From Minisyncoccota bacterium (GTDB taxonomy: Bacteria; Patescibacteriota; Minisyncoccia; Phycocordibacterales; UBA2100): a DNA stretch of 7,201 nt. The stretch covers positions 1 to 7,201 of the forward strand of contig JAESTJ010000045.1 of the NCBI GenBank assembly GCA_016763615.1, given 5' to 3'. The stretch's first letter is position 1; each line of letters begins with the position of its first letter. The position numbers and the translations under genes are program-made. The notes under the pieces are model-generated. The model was not told the origin of the DNA. It worked only from the letters and a program-made list of their open reading frames with translations, and searched no databases. Below are positions 1 through 5,434 of this stretch, piece by piece.

Positions 1-18
1 GTCAGCGAGTTTTAGCTA

Positions 19-38
19 GATGCACCTAATCATGTACA
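19..38. repeat. Imperfect direct repeat, copy 1
   Basis: This 20-base stretch starts gatgcacctaa and matches the stretch at 131-150 at 17 of 20 positions, in the same orientation, 112 bases away. The differences are two adjacent bases in the middle (tc against ct) and the last base. It is too long and too similar for an easy chance match within 181 bases. Its function is unknown: paired regulator sites or the trace of a small duplication are possible. Confidence 0.6.
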
Positions 39-70
39 AAGGACATAACGTCTGCACATCTTCTGCTGTC

Positions 71-90
71 TACACTGATATCAAAGTGTA
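71..90. other. Small hairpin downstream of prfA
   Basis: The arms tacact (71-76) and agtgta (85-90) are perfectly complementary around an 8-base loop. On the minus strand, outer GTC/GAC triplets could add three more pairs across a four-base bulge. No T run follows on the minus strand, so it is at best a weak candidate for the end of the prfA transcript. Confidence 0.3.
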
Positions 91-130
91 TGTCGACAAC
101 GCCTCCCAGGTCAATACCCATCAGAGTTTC

Positions 131-150
131 GATGCACCTAACTATGTACC
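131..150. repeat. Imperfect direct repeat, copy 2
   Basis: This is the second copy of the 20-base repeat whose first copy is at 19-38. It lies 31 bases beyond the prfA stop codon. The shared core is gatgcacctaa followed, after two variable bases, by atgtac. Confidence 0.6.
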
Positions 151-181
151 AGATTAATGGGATTTTGGACAATGTCAATGA

Positions 182-1171
182 TTAATCGCCATCTTTATCT
201 TTCTGAGACACTTCGGCTAACTCATCGAGAATAGCATCGATACCGCCTCCTAAAATCTTTTCTATTCCTGACCACGATTGTTTTAAACGATGATCAGTAA
301 TTCTATCCTGCGGGAAATTGTACGTGCGAATTTTCTCAGACCGATCATTTGTCCCTACCTGTGCAGAACGAGTGTCAGATTGTTTCTTTGCCGCCGCCTC
401 ATCTTGCATTTCCTGTAAGCGTGATGCGAGAATTGAATATGCCTTTTCACGATTCTTCTGCTGACTACGCTCAGCAGTACAGCGCACGGTGACCCCAGTC
501 GGAGTATGTGTGAGACGAACAGCAGTTTCTACTTTGTTTACGTTTTGCCCCCCCGCGCCACCAGAACGTGAAAAATCAATTTCCAAGTCTGATGGGTTTA
601 TTTCAATAGTTACATGTTTATACACTGGCAACATAGCAACACTTGCAGTAGATGTATGAATACGGCCCTGCTTCTCGGTAGCTGGAATCCTCTGTACACG
701 ATGCACTCCTGTTTCGAATCGTAACTTTTTATAACAACCCACTCCTTTAATTTCAATTGACACTTCTTTGTATCCGCCCATAGCAGCACGCGACTCGCTA
801 AGAATTCGTGTCTGCCACCCTTGTATCTCAGCGAACTTTGTATACATAGTTGCGAGTTCCTCAGCAAATAGAGCAGCCTCCTCACCTCCTGCACCACCAC
901 GAACTTCTAGTACTGCTTCATTTGGAAATTTCTGCTCTTCTTCATCTACTTTTACTATTTGCTCAATTTGAAGAATGGTTTGCTTTTTTGCCTCTTCAAT
1001 ACGAACCAAATCCTCTCTCGCAAGTTCTTTCATTTCTGGATCCACCGCACCCATTTCCTTCGCATCGTGTTCTTCAGACTCAAGCCGCTCGTACTCCTGT
1101 ATCAAAAACCCCACCCGATTGTCGGTCGCGTATTTTTCTAGAATTTTGAGTCGTGAATCTGTCTCTGTCAT
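182..1171 (-). CDS. prfA: Peptide chain release factor 1 (RF1)
   Basis: RF1 recognises UAA and UAG in the ribosomal A site and triggers release of the finished protein. The 329-residue product shows the RF1-specific PAT codon-reading motif at residues 163-165, inside [20 protein letters not shown]2 would carry SPF here. The peptidyl-tRNA hydrolysis motif GGQ is at 207-209, in [11 protein letters not shown]. The C-terminal [20 protein letters not shown] segment (277-296) is also typical. The usual length is about 355-360 residues. The shortfall lies mainly in the N-terminal domain, with a smaller deletion in the loop after residue 182. The ATG at 1169-1171 lies 8 bases after a perfect TATAAT and has no Shine-Dalgarno, so the mRNA may be leaderless. 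A strong hairpin separates it from rpmE upstream. The stop is TAA. Identification is secure. Confidence 0.98.
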   Translation of the reverse strand: MTETDSRLKILEKYATDNRVGFLIQEYERLESEEHDAKEMGAVDPEMKELAREDLVRIEEAKKQTILQIEQIVKVDEEEQKFPNEAVLEVRGGAGGEEAALFAEELATMYTKFAEIQGWQTRILSESRAAMGGYKEVSIEIKGVGCYKKLRFETGVHRVQRIPATEKQGRIHTSTASVAMLPVYKHVTIEINPSDLEIDFSRSGGAGGQNVNKVETAVRLTHTPTGVTVRCTAERSQQKNREKAYSILASRLQEMQDEAAAKKQSDTRSAQVGTNDRSEKIRTYNFPQDRITDHRLKQSWSGIEKILGGGIDAILDELAEVSQKDKDGD

Positions 1172-1179
1172 GTTTTAGC

Positions 1180-1185
1180 ATTATA
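1180..1185 (-). promoter_or_regulatory. -10 element of the prfA promoter
   Basis: Read on the minus strand this is a perfect TATAAT, 8 bases before the prfA ATG. RNA polymerase normally starts 6-9 bases after the -10 hexamer, so transcription would begin at or within a few bases of the start codon. I find no good -35 hexamer at 16-18 bases spacing. Confidence 0.6.
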
Positions 1186-1224
1186 CAAGCAAAAAGCTGT
1201 TAAAGTCGCCTCAGACACACAGAA

Positions 1225-1267
1225 GAAAATCCGCACAACTGTGGAAACTACAGTTGTGCGGATTTTC
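1225..1267 (-). terminator. Rho-independent terminator after rpmE
   Basis: An 18-bp perfect stem (1225-1242 with 1250-1267) closes a 7-base loop. Read on the minus strand the 3' arm ends in GGATTTTC and continues TTCTG, giving a T-rich tail. It lies 14 bases after the rpmE stop codon and separates rpmE from prfA. Because the arms begin and end with A and T runs, it could also stop transcripts on the plus strand, but no plus-strand gene precedes it. Confidence 0.9.
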
Positions 1268-1281
1268 AGAATACACCTAAG

Positions 1282-1539
1282 TTACACTCCAGTTTTGGCA
1301 GCTTTTTGTCGTTGCTTGAATTTTTCAACTCTACCTGCTGTGTCGATAGTAGTTTTCACTCCCGTGTAAAATGGATGTGAGGCACTTGAAATTTCTACTT
1401 TATACAAAGGATATTCCTTACCTTGGTACGTTCCAGTCTCATCTGTTTCTACAGTGGAATTTAAAAGAAACTCCTCGCCTGACGTATTGTCGACGAAAAT
1501 TGCCTCTCTATAATTATCTGGATGAATTTCCTTTTTCAT
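1282..1539 (-). CDS. rpmE2: 50S ribosomal protein L31, type B
   Basis: L31 bridges the two ribosomal subunits near the central protuberance. The 85-residue product carries the family's signature, with KEYPLYKVEISSASHPFYTG (residues 41-60) followed by an AGRVEKF motif (68-74). It has no cysteines at all, so it is the type B, zinc-independent form; type A binds zinc through a CxxC motif. In many bacteria type B is an alternative copy for zinc shortage, but here it sits in a housekeeping cluster and may be the only L31, which this window cannot show. It starts 39 bases after the stop of the transglycosylase-like gene, with its own TATAAT 8 bases before the ATG and no Shine-Dalgarno. A strong terminator follows. 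The rpmE-prfA order is common in bacteria. Confidence 0.96.
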   Translation of the reverse strand: MKKEIHPDNYREAIFVDNTSGEEFLLNSTVETDETGTYQGKEYPLYKVEISSASHPFYTGVKTTIDTAGRVEKFKQRQKAAKTGV

Positions 1540-1547
1540 GGTTGCCG

Positions 1548-1553
1548 ATTATA
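1548..1553 (-). promoter_or_regulatory. -10 element of the rpmE promoter
   Basis: Read on the minus strand this is GG followed by a perfect TATAAT, 8 bases before the rpmE ATG. It lies wholly in the 39-base spacer after the upstream gene. A weak -35 candidate TTGTTT (1570-1575, 16-base spacing) matches only the first three consensus positions. The spacing to the ATG is the same as for prfA. Confidence 0.6.
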
Positions 1554-1578
1554 CCCGAGGCTACTAAAAAAACAAGAC

Positions 1579-2976
1579 TTAGCGTTCCAAAACAGCGATT
1601 AAATCTTCAAAGTCACCAACTAATCTCATAACGCTATTTCCATAAAAAGCGTACACTGGTTTATTTGCGTTTCCCCATCCTGCAAAATAACGTAGTGCTG
1701 CAAGACGCTCTGAATCTCTTGTTCCCTTGTCTGCTCCGTTATCAGCCATTAAAAGGGCTGTCCCTGTGATTGCATGTTGCGGATTCCATGGACTTGCAGT
1801 ACCTACTCCAACAATCGATGCTATCTTTTTTTCGTATGATTGCCATGTACTTGGAATAAATTGAGAAGGGCCCATCGCACCTCCCCACCCTCCTATGTTT
1901 CCTCCAATAGGGCATGATAAAGGAGTCACACGATGATCCAGTCCAAGCTTGGCGGTAATTTTCTTAAAGATACTCTGATCATCACGCCAAGAACATGGAG
2001 AATTAGCGCCACGACACGAATTTCCGTTAGCAACATAATTCGCATAATGTAATGGTCCTGGCATTATTCGATCCCAAGCTTTTTCGGGAGGATCTCCCGG
2101 CCTGTTACATGACCCCACATTTTCTCCTAGCTCAGATCCCTGTTTTAGAATAGCGAGAATGAGTGCGGGACGTACACCAGTGGATACGCTTGCACGTTTT
2201 GCAAAATCGTATGCATCGCCAAAAGGTATAGCAGCAGTACCTCGAAGTGCAAAGAGTGTCGAGCGAATTTCAGCTGCACTCTTTTCTTTCTCCTTAATAA
2301 GCTTCTGATATATCTTCTCTTGTCCTTTAGTCACTGTTAAAATTCCATCTTTCTCATCTTTGCGACTCTCTACTTGTCGCTTTTCAATAACCTGTAATTG
2401 ACGAAGCTCCTGTTCTTCTACTTGTTCGTCTTGTAAAGCATATTTCTGAGACTGAATTGCTCCTCGTGTGTCAGCAATCAGCTCAAATGAATTCGAGAGG
2501 GAAATCTTCACCACCTCGAATGAGTCAAGGTCTGAAAAAATTGTGGACAAATCATTACTGCCTAAAATCATTTCTGCAAATGAAAGTTCGTCTATTTCAT
2601 TTGTTTTACGTATAAGCTTTGAAAGGGATGCTTTTTCCCTAAGCATTTTTTCATCCAGAGCTTGCACAGCGAGATTCCGATCTTCTACGTCGCTAGCAAT
2701 TTGTGCAATGGTTAGGTTTCTCTGGCGAATTCCTAGTTGTGCTTGATTAATCGCTCCATCCAGTAAGGCAACGTCGCGTTCAAGACTTCGGCGCTCTCCG
2801 CTCTTGCTATCGAGAAGCACCTGTTGGACTTTTATCTCACCCTCTATTTTACTGAGTTCTGCTTCAAGCCTACTTTTTCGTTCTGCTTCAGTTTCCGCAT
2901 ACGCAACAGAAACTGACACTGTAAACAAAAGTGTTATAGCAAGCCAAAAAACTGTAAGAAAACTGATTTTAGTCAT
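1579..2976 (-). CDS. Secreted CwlO/PcsB-like coiled-coil protein with a lytic transglycosylase-like C-terminal domain
   Basis: The 465-residue product has a signal peptide (hydrophobic core about 5-24, likely cleavage after AYA at 27). A long charged coiled coil follows (about 28-125 and 175-240), interrupted by a hydrophobic stretch with LSFAEMILGSNDLSTIFSDL at 131-150. That arrangement resembles CwlO/PcsB hairpin domains, which answer to FtsEX in other bacteria. The C-terminal part (about 250-465) resembles MltB/SLT-type transglycosylases, with GGWGGAMGPSQFIPSTW at 362-378 and ALRYFAGWGN further on. Four cysteines (290, 321, 328, 355) could form disulfides outside the cell. Where the catalytic Glu is expected (E-x-x-x-G, as in MltB), the protein reads KQGSELG, with Gly at 280, so activity is uncertain. 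An 11-codon upstream extension from GTG (3006) is possible, but it would begin upstream of the -10 element, so I chose the ATG at 2976. Probable role: peptidoglycan remodelling or binding. Confidence 0.88.
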   Translation of the reverse strand: MTKISFLTVFWLAITLLFTVSVSVAYAETEAERKSRLEAELSKIEGEIKVQQVLLDSKSGERRSLERDVALLDGAINQAQLGIRQRNLTIAQIASDVEDRNLAVQALDEKMLREKASLSKLIRKTNEIDELSFAEMILGSNDLSTIFSDLDSFEVVKISLSNSFELIADTRGAIQSQKYALQDEQVEEQELRQLQVIEKRQVESRKDEKDGILTVTKGQEKIYQKLIKEKEKSAAEIRSTLFALRGTAAIPFGDAYDFAKRASVSTGVRPALILAILKQGSELGENVGSCNRPGDPPEKAWDRIMPGPLHYANYVANGNSCRGANSPCSWRDDQSIFKKITAKLGLDHRVTPLSCPIGGNIGGWGGAMGPSQFIPSTWQSYEKKIASIVGVGTASPWNPQHAITGTALLMADNGADKGTRDSERLAALRYFAGWGNANKPVYAFYGNSVMRLVGDFEDLIAVLER

Positions 2977-2992
2977 ATGTTTATATTCCAAC

Positions 2993-3021
2993 AGTATACC
3001 CAGCACTAACTTTGCTGTCGA
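2993..3021 (-). promoter_or_regulatory. Promoter of the transglycosylase-like gene
   Basis: On the minus strand a -35 element TCGACA (3016-3021, 5 of 6 to consensus) and a -10 element TATACT (2993-2998, 5 of 6) are separated by exactly 17 bases. This is the best two-part promoter in the window. The predicted start lies near 2986, leaving about 10 bases before the ATG at 2976. A GGA 10 bases before the ATG is at most a weak Shine-Dalgarno. The promoter coincides almost exactly with one arm of a perfect inverted repeat. Confidence 0.7.
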
Positions 3022-3072
3022 ACGAAGTTCATGTGCACACCGTGCATAACAGCAAAGTTAGTGCTGGGTATA
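2995..3072. repeat. Perfect 24-bp inverted repeat with 30-base centre
   Basis: Arms 2995-3018 and 3049-3072 are perfectly complementary over 24 bp; the left begins TATACCCAGCAC and the right ends GTGCTGGGTATA. The 30-base centre holds two further small dyads: GAAC-gaa-GTTC (3020-3030) and TGCAC-acc-GTGCA (3034-3046). It fills most of the spacer between rplY and the transglycosylase-like gene. It is unlike an ordinary terminator: the loop is long, no T run follows, and a normal terminator already lies just upstream. The left arm covers the -10 to -35 span of the downstream promoter. It might be a regulator site, a TA-flanked miniature element, or an inverted duplication of a promoter. Confidence 0.9.
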
Positions 3073-3078
3073 ACGTAA

Positions 3079-3100
3079 AAGACGCCTCAATGGGCGTCTT
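3079..3100 (-). terminator. Rho-independent terminator after rplY
   Basis: An 8-bp perfect stem AAGACGCC/GGCGTCTT (3079-3086 with 3093-3100) closes a 6-base loop. On the minus strand it ends CTTTTACG, a short T run. It lies 22 bases beyond the rplY stop codon, as expected for the end of the rplY transcript. Confidence 0.8.
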
Positions 3101-3122
3101 CTTACCTATTATAAAGATGTAT

Positions 3123-3770
3123 TTACTCTTCAGTGGACTCAGTTTTTTCACCTTCTTCGCTTTCTTTATTTTCTTCTCCTTCAATTTCTATGTCAGTGAT
3201 TTCACGCTCCTCTTCTGGCTCTGGTTCTTCTTGAGCCTGCGTTACTGACACAACATTCTCTGTAACTTCACTTGTGGGTTTTATAGTCTCTGGGAGATTC
3301 AAATCTGAAATAGTTATATTACTATCAAGAGCTGTAAGAAGAGTAACGTCCACGTCGATTGACTGTGGAATATCTCGTGGTTTTACCTCGACTTCAATTT
3401 CATGCATTACCTTAACTACAATTCCACCCTCTTTCTCAACTGGAGCAACGCCCACAAAGTTAAGAGGAACCGTAACCGTAAGAAGTTTCCCGCGTTCAAT
3501 ACAGTAGAAATCCACATGAATAGGAGTTCCTTTTACTGGATGCCACGCTACGTCATGAACAAGTACTTCTTTATCATCACCAATACCTTTCAAATCAACA
3601 ATGGCTGAACCTCCGGCTTCTTCCCATACACGAATGAACTCTCTCTCATTTACTGTGATGAGTGTATTATCTTCCTTGGGTCCATAAAAAACGGCTGGAA
3701 TTTTTCCCTTTTCACGGATGCCATCCAGTTTTTCTTTTTTATCGCGTGCCTGTACGTTTAGCTCTATCAT
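3123..3770 (-). CDS. rplY: 50S ribosomal protein L25 (general stress protein CTC type)
   Basis: L25 of the CTC/TL5 type binds 5S rRNA in the large subunit. The 215-residue product has the N-terminal RNA-binding domain (about 1-90), with GKIPAVFYG at 22-30 and HPVKGTPIHVDFY at 77-89. A beta-rich CTC domain follows (about 95-180; KPRDIPQSIDVDV at 130-142). The last 35 residues or so (181-215) are a highly acidic, Glu-rich tail, common in long L25 proteins and probably disordered. The short E. coli form lacks the second domain. The ATG at 3768-3770 has no Shine-Dalgarno and lies 11 bases after a TATAGT. It starts 45 bases after the stop of the upstream peptidoglycan-binding-like gene, with no terminator between, so some co-transcription is possible. 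A hairpin terminator follows. Confidence 0.96.
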   Translation of the reverse strand: MIELNVQARDKKEKLDGIREKGKIPAVFYGPKEDNTLITVNEREFIRVWEEAGGSAIVDLKGIGDDKEVLVHDVAWHPVKGTPIHVDFYCIERGKLLTVTVPLNFVGVAPVEKEGGIVVKVMHEIEVEVKPRDIPQSIDVDVTLLTALDSNITISDLNLPETIKPTSEVTENVVSVTQAQEEPEPEEEREITDIEIEGEENKESEEGEKTESTEE

Positions 3771-3781
3771 ATATGCGCAGC

Positions 3782-3787
3782 ACTATA
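3782..3787 (-). promoter_or_regulatory. -10 element of the rplY promoter
   Basis: Read on the minus strand this is GG then TATAGT (5 of 6 to consensus), 11 bases before the rplY ATG. That predicts a leader of only a few bases. A weak -35 candidate TTGCAT lies 16 bases upstream. Confidence 0.5.
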
Positions 3788-3815
3788 CCAAACCGCGCTT
3801 TAAATGCAACGTTTG

Positions 3816-4472
3816 TTACTCATCATCGCTGCATCCCGCTAGTGTATTTGCATATGTACGAGTCGCAGCACCCCAGAATCCAGTAGGATTTAGTAGTCCC
3901 AATGGTGCAAGTATGACATCAGAATGAAGAGATTGAAAAGCAAAGACCGCAGCAAAAGTACGGGAGCCGAAATAATCTGTTTCTTCTCCAGGTGAACCAG
4001 GTCCAGTTTCTGCTACTCGTGTTTCAGGAAATGTATTGAGGAAGCGCTGAATTTCAATTACCTCCTCTCCACGAACTCCAAGATCAAAATTGCCCCCAAA
4101 AATGTAACACTTTTGTGACTGTGCAAAGTTAGTAATATTTTTAGATGCATTATTCTCCGCATTCTCCTCAAAAGCAAAGTTCGCTATATCAGAATATACA
4201 TTTGTCGATGTAGTAGTTGAAACTTCACTGAAAATAGTGTCCGGTATTGCAACTGAATCAAAGGTCCGTAGATAATATAAAATGTCACGTAATCGTGATT
4301 GGGCGCTCTGAAGAGTTGCCTTAGGGAAACTCACATCGTACGTTGTTGTACCTACTGTGATTTTGGATGCTGAGGAGTCAGTATCAAACGATAAAAGTTG
4401 TGCCGTCGCTTGCCCTCCCGAGAATCCAAACAAAACCAGAAAAAATGTACCAATTAATATTTTGTGAATCAT
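3816..4472 (-). CDS. Secreted protein with a peptidoglycan-binding-like C-terminal domain
   Basis: The 218-residue product starts with a signal peptide (MIHK then a hydrophobic stretch to about 18, with possible cleavage after ATA or AQ near 23-25). A Ser/Thr/Asn-rich middle follows (about 28-118). The C-terminal region (about 122-212) has the layout of a peptidoglycan_binding_1-type fold: FDLGVRGEEVIEIQRFLN (129-146), YFGSRTFAAVFAFQ (167-180) and GFWGAATRTYAN (198-209). Cysteines 122 and 214 bracket the domain and could form a disulfide. No catalytic domain is seen, so it probably anchors to or senses the cell wall; ligand binding is inferred from the fold. It has a -10-like TACAAT 8 bases before the ATG and no Shine-Dalgarno. 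It is divergent from the DUF4105 gene and upstream of rplY. I cannot give it a gene name. Confidence 0.8.
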   Translation of the reverse strand: MIHKILIGTFFLVLFGFSGGQATAQLLSFDTDSSASKITVGTTTYDVSFPKATLQSAQSRLRDILYYLRTFDSVAIPDTIFSEVSTTTSTNVYSDIANFAFEENAENNASKNITNFAQSQKCYIFGGNFDLGVRGEEVIEIQRFLNTFPETRVAETGPGSPGEETDYFGSRTFAAVFAFQSLHSDVILAPLGLLNPTGFWGAATRTYANTLAGCSDDE

Positions 4473-4480
4473 TAGTTAGA

Positions 4481-4486
4481 ATTGTA
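4481..4486 (-). promoter_or_regulatory. -10 element of the peptidoglycan-binding-like gene
   Basis: Read on the minus strand this is GG then TACAAT (5 of 6 to consensus), 8 bases before the ATG. The distance is the same as for prfA and rpmE. No good -35 is seen. Confidence 0.55.
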
Positions 4487-4543
4487 CCGCGAATAAAGCT
4501 ATTTTACTTTACCTATAAATTCCAACTGAGTATTAATACCGTA

Positions 4544-4571
4544 TTGCGAATTAAGAACTTGCATGTACCAT
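4544..4571 (+). promoter_or_regulatory. Tentative promoter of the DUF4105 gene
   Basis: A -35-like TTGCGA (4544-4549, 4 of 6) is followed after 16 bases by a -10-like TACCAT (4566-4571, 4 of 6, with the key A2 and T6). That places the transcription start at the second ATG (4578). If correct, the mRNA is leaderless and the first ATG at 4563 cannot be used. Confidence 0.35.
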
Positions 4572-4577
4572 TGTACG

Positions 4578-5426
4578 ATGAACGAAATCTTTTTTGGTAC
4601 CTTACTGCTATTGGTGATTGGAGTACTTATATACTACTTCACTCGTCGACCAAGTAACAAACGAGACTGGGAAAAAGATGTGGCGATACTCTCCAATGTT
4701 ACATTCCATAATGATTCCGTAACTCTCACAAGTATCCGCGATATAGCATATAAAACTAGTACCGATTATGAGCTACGGCGAGATACAAAAAAATTTGAAA
4801 TATCCGATGTGGAATCGGTCTGGTTCAGTATTGCTCAGTTTTGGCCACAACTAGGAGGTATAGGACTGGCACACACTTTTATATCGTTTGGTCTAAAAGA
4901 TGGTTCGTACATTTCTATCTCACCAGAAATGCGCAGATTAAGAGGAGAGCTTTTTTCTTTTACCACCGCAATTAAAGTTCTTTTACGACAAAGAGAAATG
5001 GTGTATGTCGTAGCATACGAGCGCGATGTACTCGCATTGCGCACTCGTCATTGGAAGGATGATGTTTATTTGTACCCCTTGAAACTAGAAAAGTCTCAGA
5101 AAGAATCCCTATTAAAAGACATGTTGCTCCGAGTTGGAAAGCTGCATAATAAGCCAGAATTTTTTCACCTTCTATTGCACAATTGTGCGAGCACTACCAT
5201 GAATCATCTTCGTTCGGTCATACCTGCACTTCCACGAATGCACATAAAATATGCATTCCCAGCTACTATTGATTCAATTTTATTTTCTCTAGGACTTATT
5301 GATTCTCCACTATCGTATAATGACGCTCGAAAACATTTTCATGTAACACGTGATGCACAAAAAATTAAGGATATGGAAAAGTTCTCGAAACTTGTGCGAG
5401 AGAATTTATCTAGTGATATAAAGTAA
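4578..5426 (+). CDS. Membrane-anchored DUF4105 (Lnb N-terminal-like) protein
   Basis: The 282-residue product has one N-terminal membrane segment (about residues 4-21), followed by FTRRPSNKRDW, so the rest probably lies outside the membrane. The body matches DUF4105 (PF13387), with SIRDIAY (52-58), GLAHTFISFGLKDGSYISIS (96-115), the VVAYERDVLALR stretch (144-155), VYLYPL (163-168) and LLLHNCAS (198-205). His99 and Cys203 are the conserved pair expected of a thiol-dependent enzyme. As I recall, the Bacteroides lipoprotein N-acyltransferase Lnb belongs to this family. That is a lead, not a proven function here. An earlier ATG at 4563 would add MYHCT; I preferred 4578 because the membrane segment follows directly and a -10-like hexamer lies between the two. 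The gene ends 4 bp from the groEL stop on the other strand. Confidence 0.88.
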   Translation: MNEIFFGTLLLLVIGVLIYYFTRRPSNKRDWEKDVAILSNVTFHNDSVTLTSIRDIAYKTSTDYELRRDTKKFEISDVESVWFSIAQFWPQLGGIGLAHTFISFGLKDGSYISISPEMRRLRGELFSFTTAIKVLLRQREMVYVVAYERDVLALRTRHWKDDVYLYPLKLEKSQKESLLKDMLLRVGKLHNKPEFFHLLLHNCASTTMNHLRSVIPALPRMHIKYAFPATIDSILFSLGLIDSPLSYNDARKHFHVTRDAQKIKDMEKFSKLVRENLSSDIK

Positions 5427-5434
5427 GTGCTTAC
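5423..5434. other. Dyad containing both convergent stop codons
   Basis: The sequence gtaag-tg-cttac is a 5-bp inverted repeat with a 2-base centre. It contains the TAA of the DUF4105 gene (5424-5426) and the TAA of groEL on the minus strand (5431-5433). It is too weak to act as an ordinary terminator. No other terminator is visible for either gene, so both transcripts probably run into the opposite gene. Confidence 0.5.

Larger units (their letters stand above)
1..181. other. Region downstream of prfA with no convincing gene
   Basis: This is the start of the window, downstream of prfA in its direction of transcription. prmC/hemK, which often follows prfA and encodes the methylase for the RF1 GGQ glutamine, is not seen here, though it could lie outside the window. 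On the minus strand the prfA frame stays open for about 51 codons after the TAA, and contains a 31-codon ATG ORF (121 down to 26). That peptide resembles nothing I recognise and has no ribosome binding site. The region also holds a short hairpin and two imperfect direct repeats, listed separately. I see no clear terminator with a T run. Confidence 0.6.
4473..4577. promoter_or_regulatory. Divergent promoter region
   Basis: This 105-bp AT-rich spacer separates two divergently transcribed genes and must hold both promoters. It contains a 10-bp perfect palindrome gtattaatac (4530-4539) near its middle, which could be a small operator. Neither gene has a Shine-Dalgarno sequence here. Confidence 0.5.

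Noticed and set aside
26..121. 31-codon minus-strand ORF starting ATG after prfA
   Set aside because: It has no ribosome binding site or -10 at the spacing seen for other genes, and the peptide is not recognisable. The length is easily reached by chance.
182..184. Possible readthrough of the prfA TAA into about 51 open codons
   Set aside because: The frame continues open after the stop, but RF1 is complete at its usual C-terminus and the extension resembles nothing. TAA is the least leaky stop.
610..900. Minus-strand open frame of 96 codons within prfA
   Set aside because: It is an out-of-frame reading of the prfA coding sequence, which is fully explained by RF1.
850..1149. Plus-strand open frame of 99 codons, and neighbouring frames opposite prfA
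   Set aside because: These are antisense shadows of prfA with low-complexity Leu/His/Pro-rich translations.
2977..3006. GTG start adding 11 residues to the transglycosylase-like protein
   Set aside because: The GTG lies upstream of the -10 element, and the extension would precede a good signal peptide that starts at the ATG.
2995..3072. CRISPR array or attachment site
   Set aside because: There are only two arms, in inverted orientation, with no spacers, no cas genes and no integrase or tRNA in the window.
3012..3248. Plus-strand 78-codon frame across the inverted repeat and the end of rplY
   Set aside because: Its Phe/Leu-rich translation comes from reading the acidic Glu-rich tail of rplY in reverse. 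It is not a membrane protein gene.
4563..4577. First ATG as start of the DUF4105 protein
   Set aside because: It would add five polar residues before the membrane anchor and would lie upstream of the -10-like hexamer. It is not excluded, only less likely.
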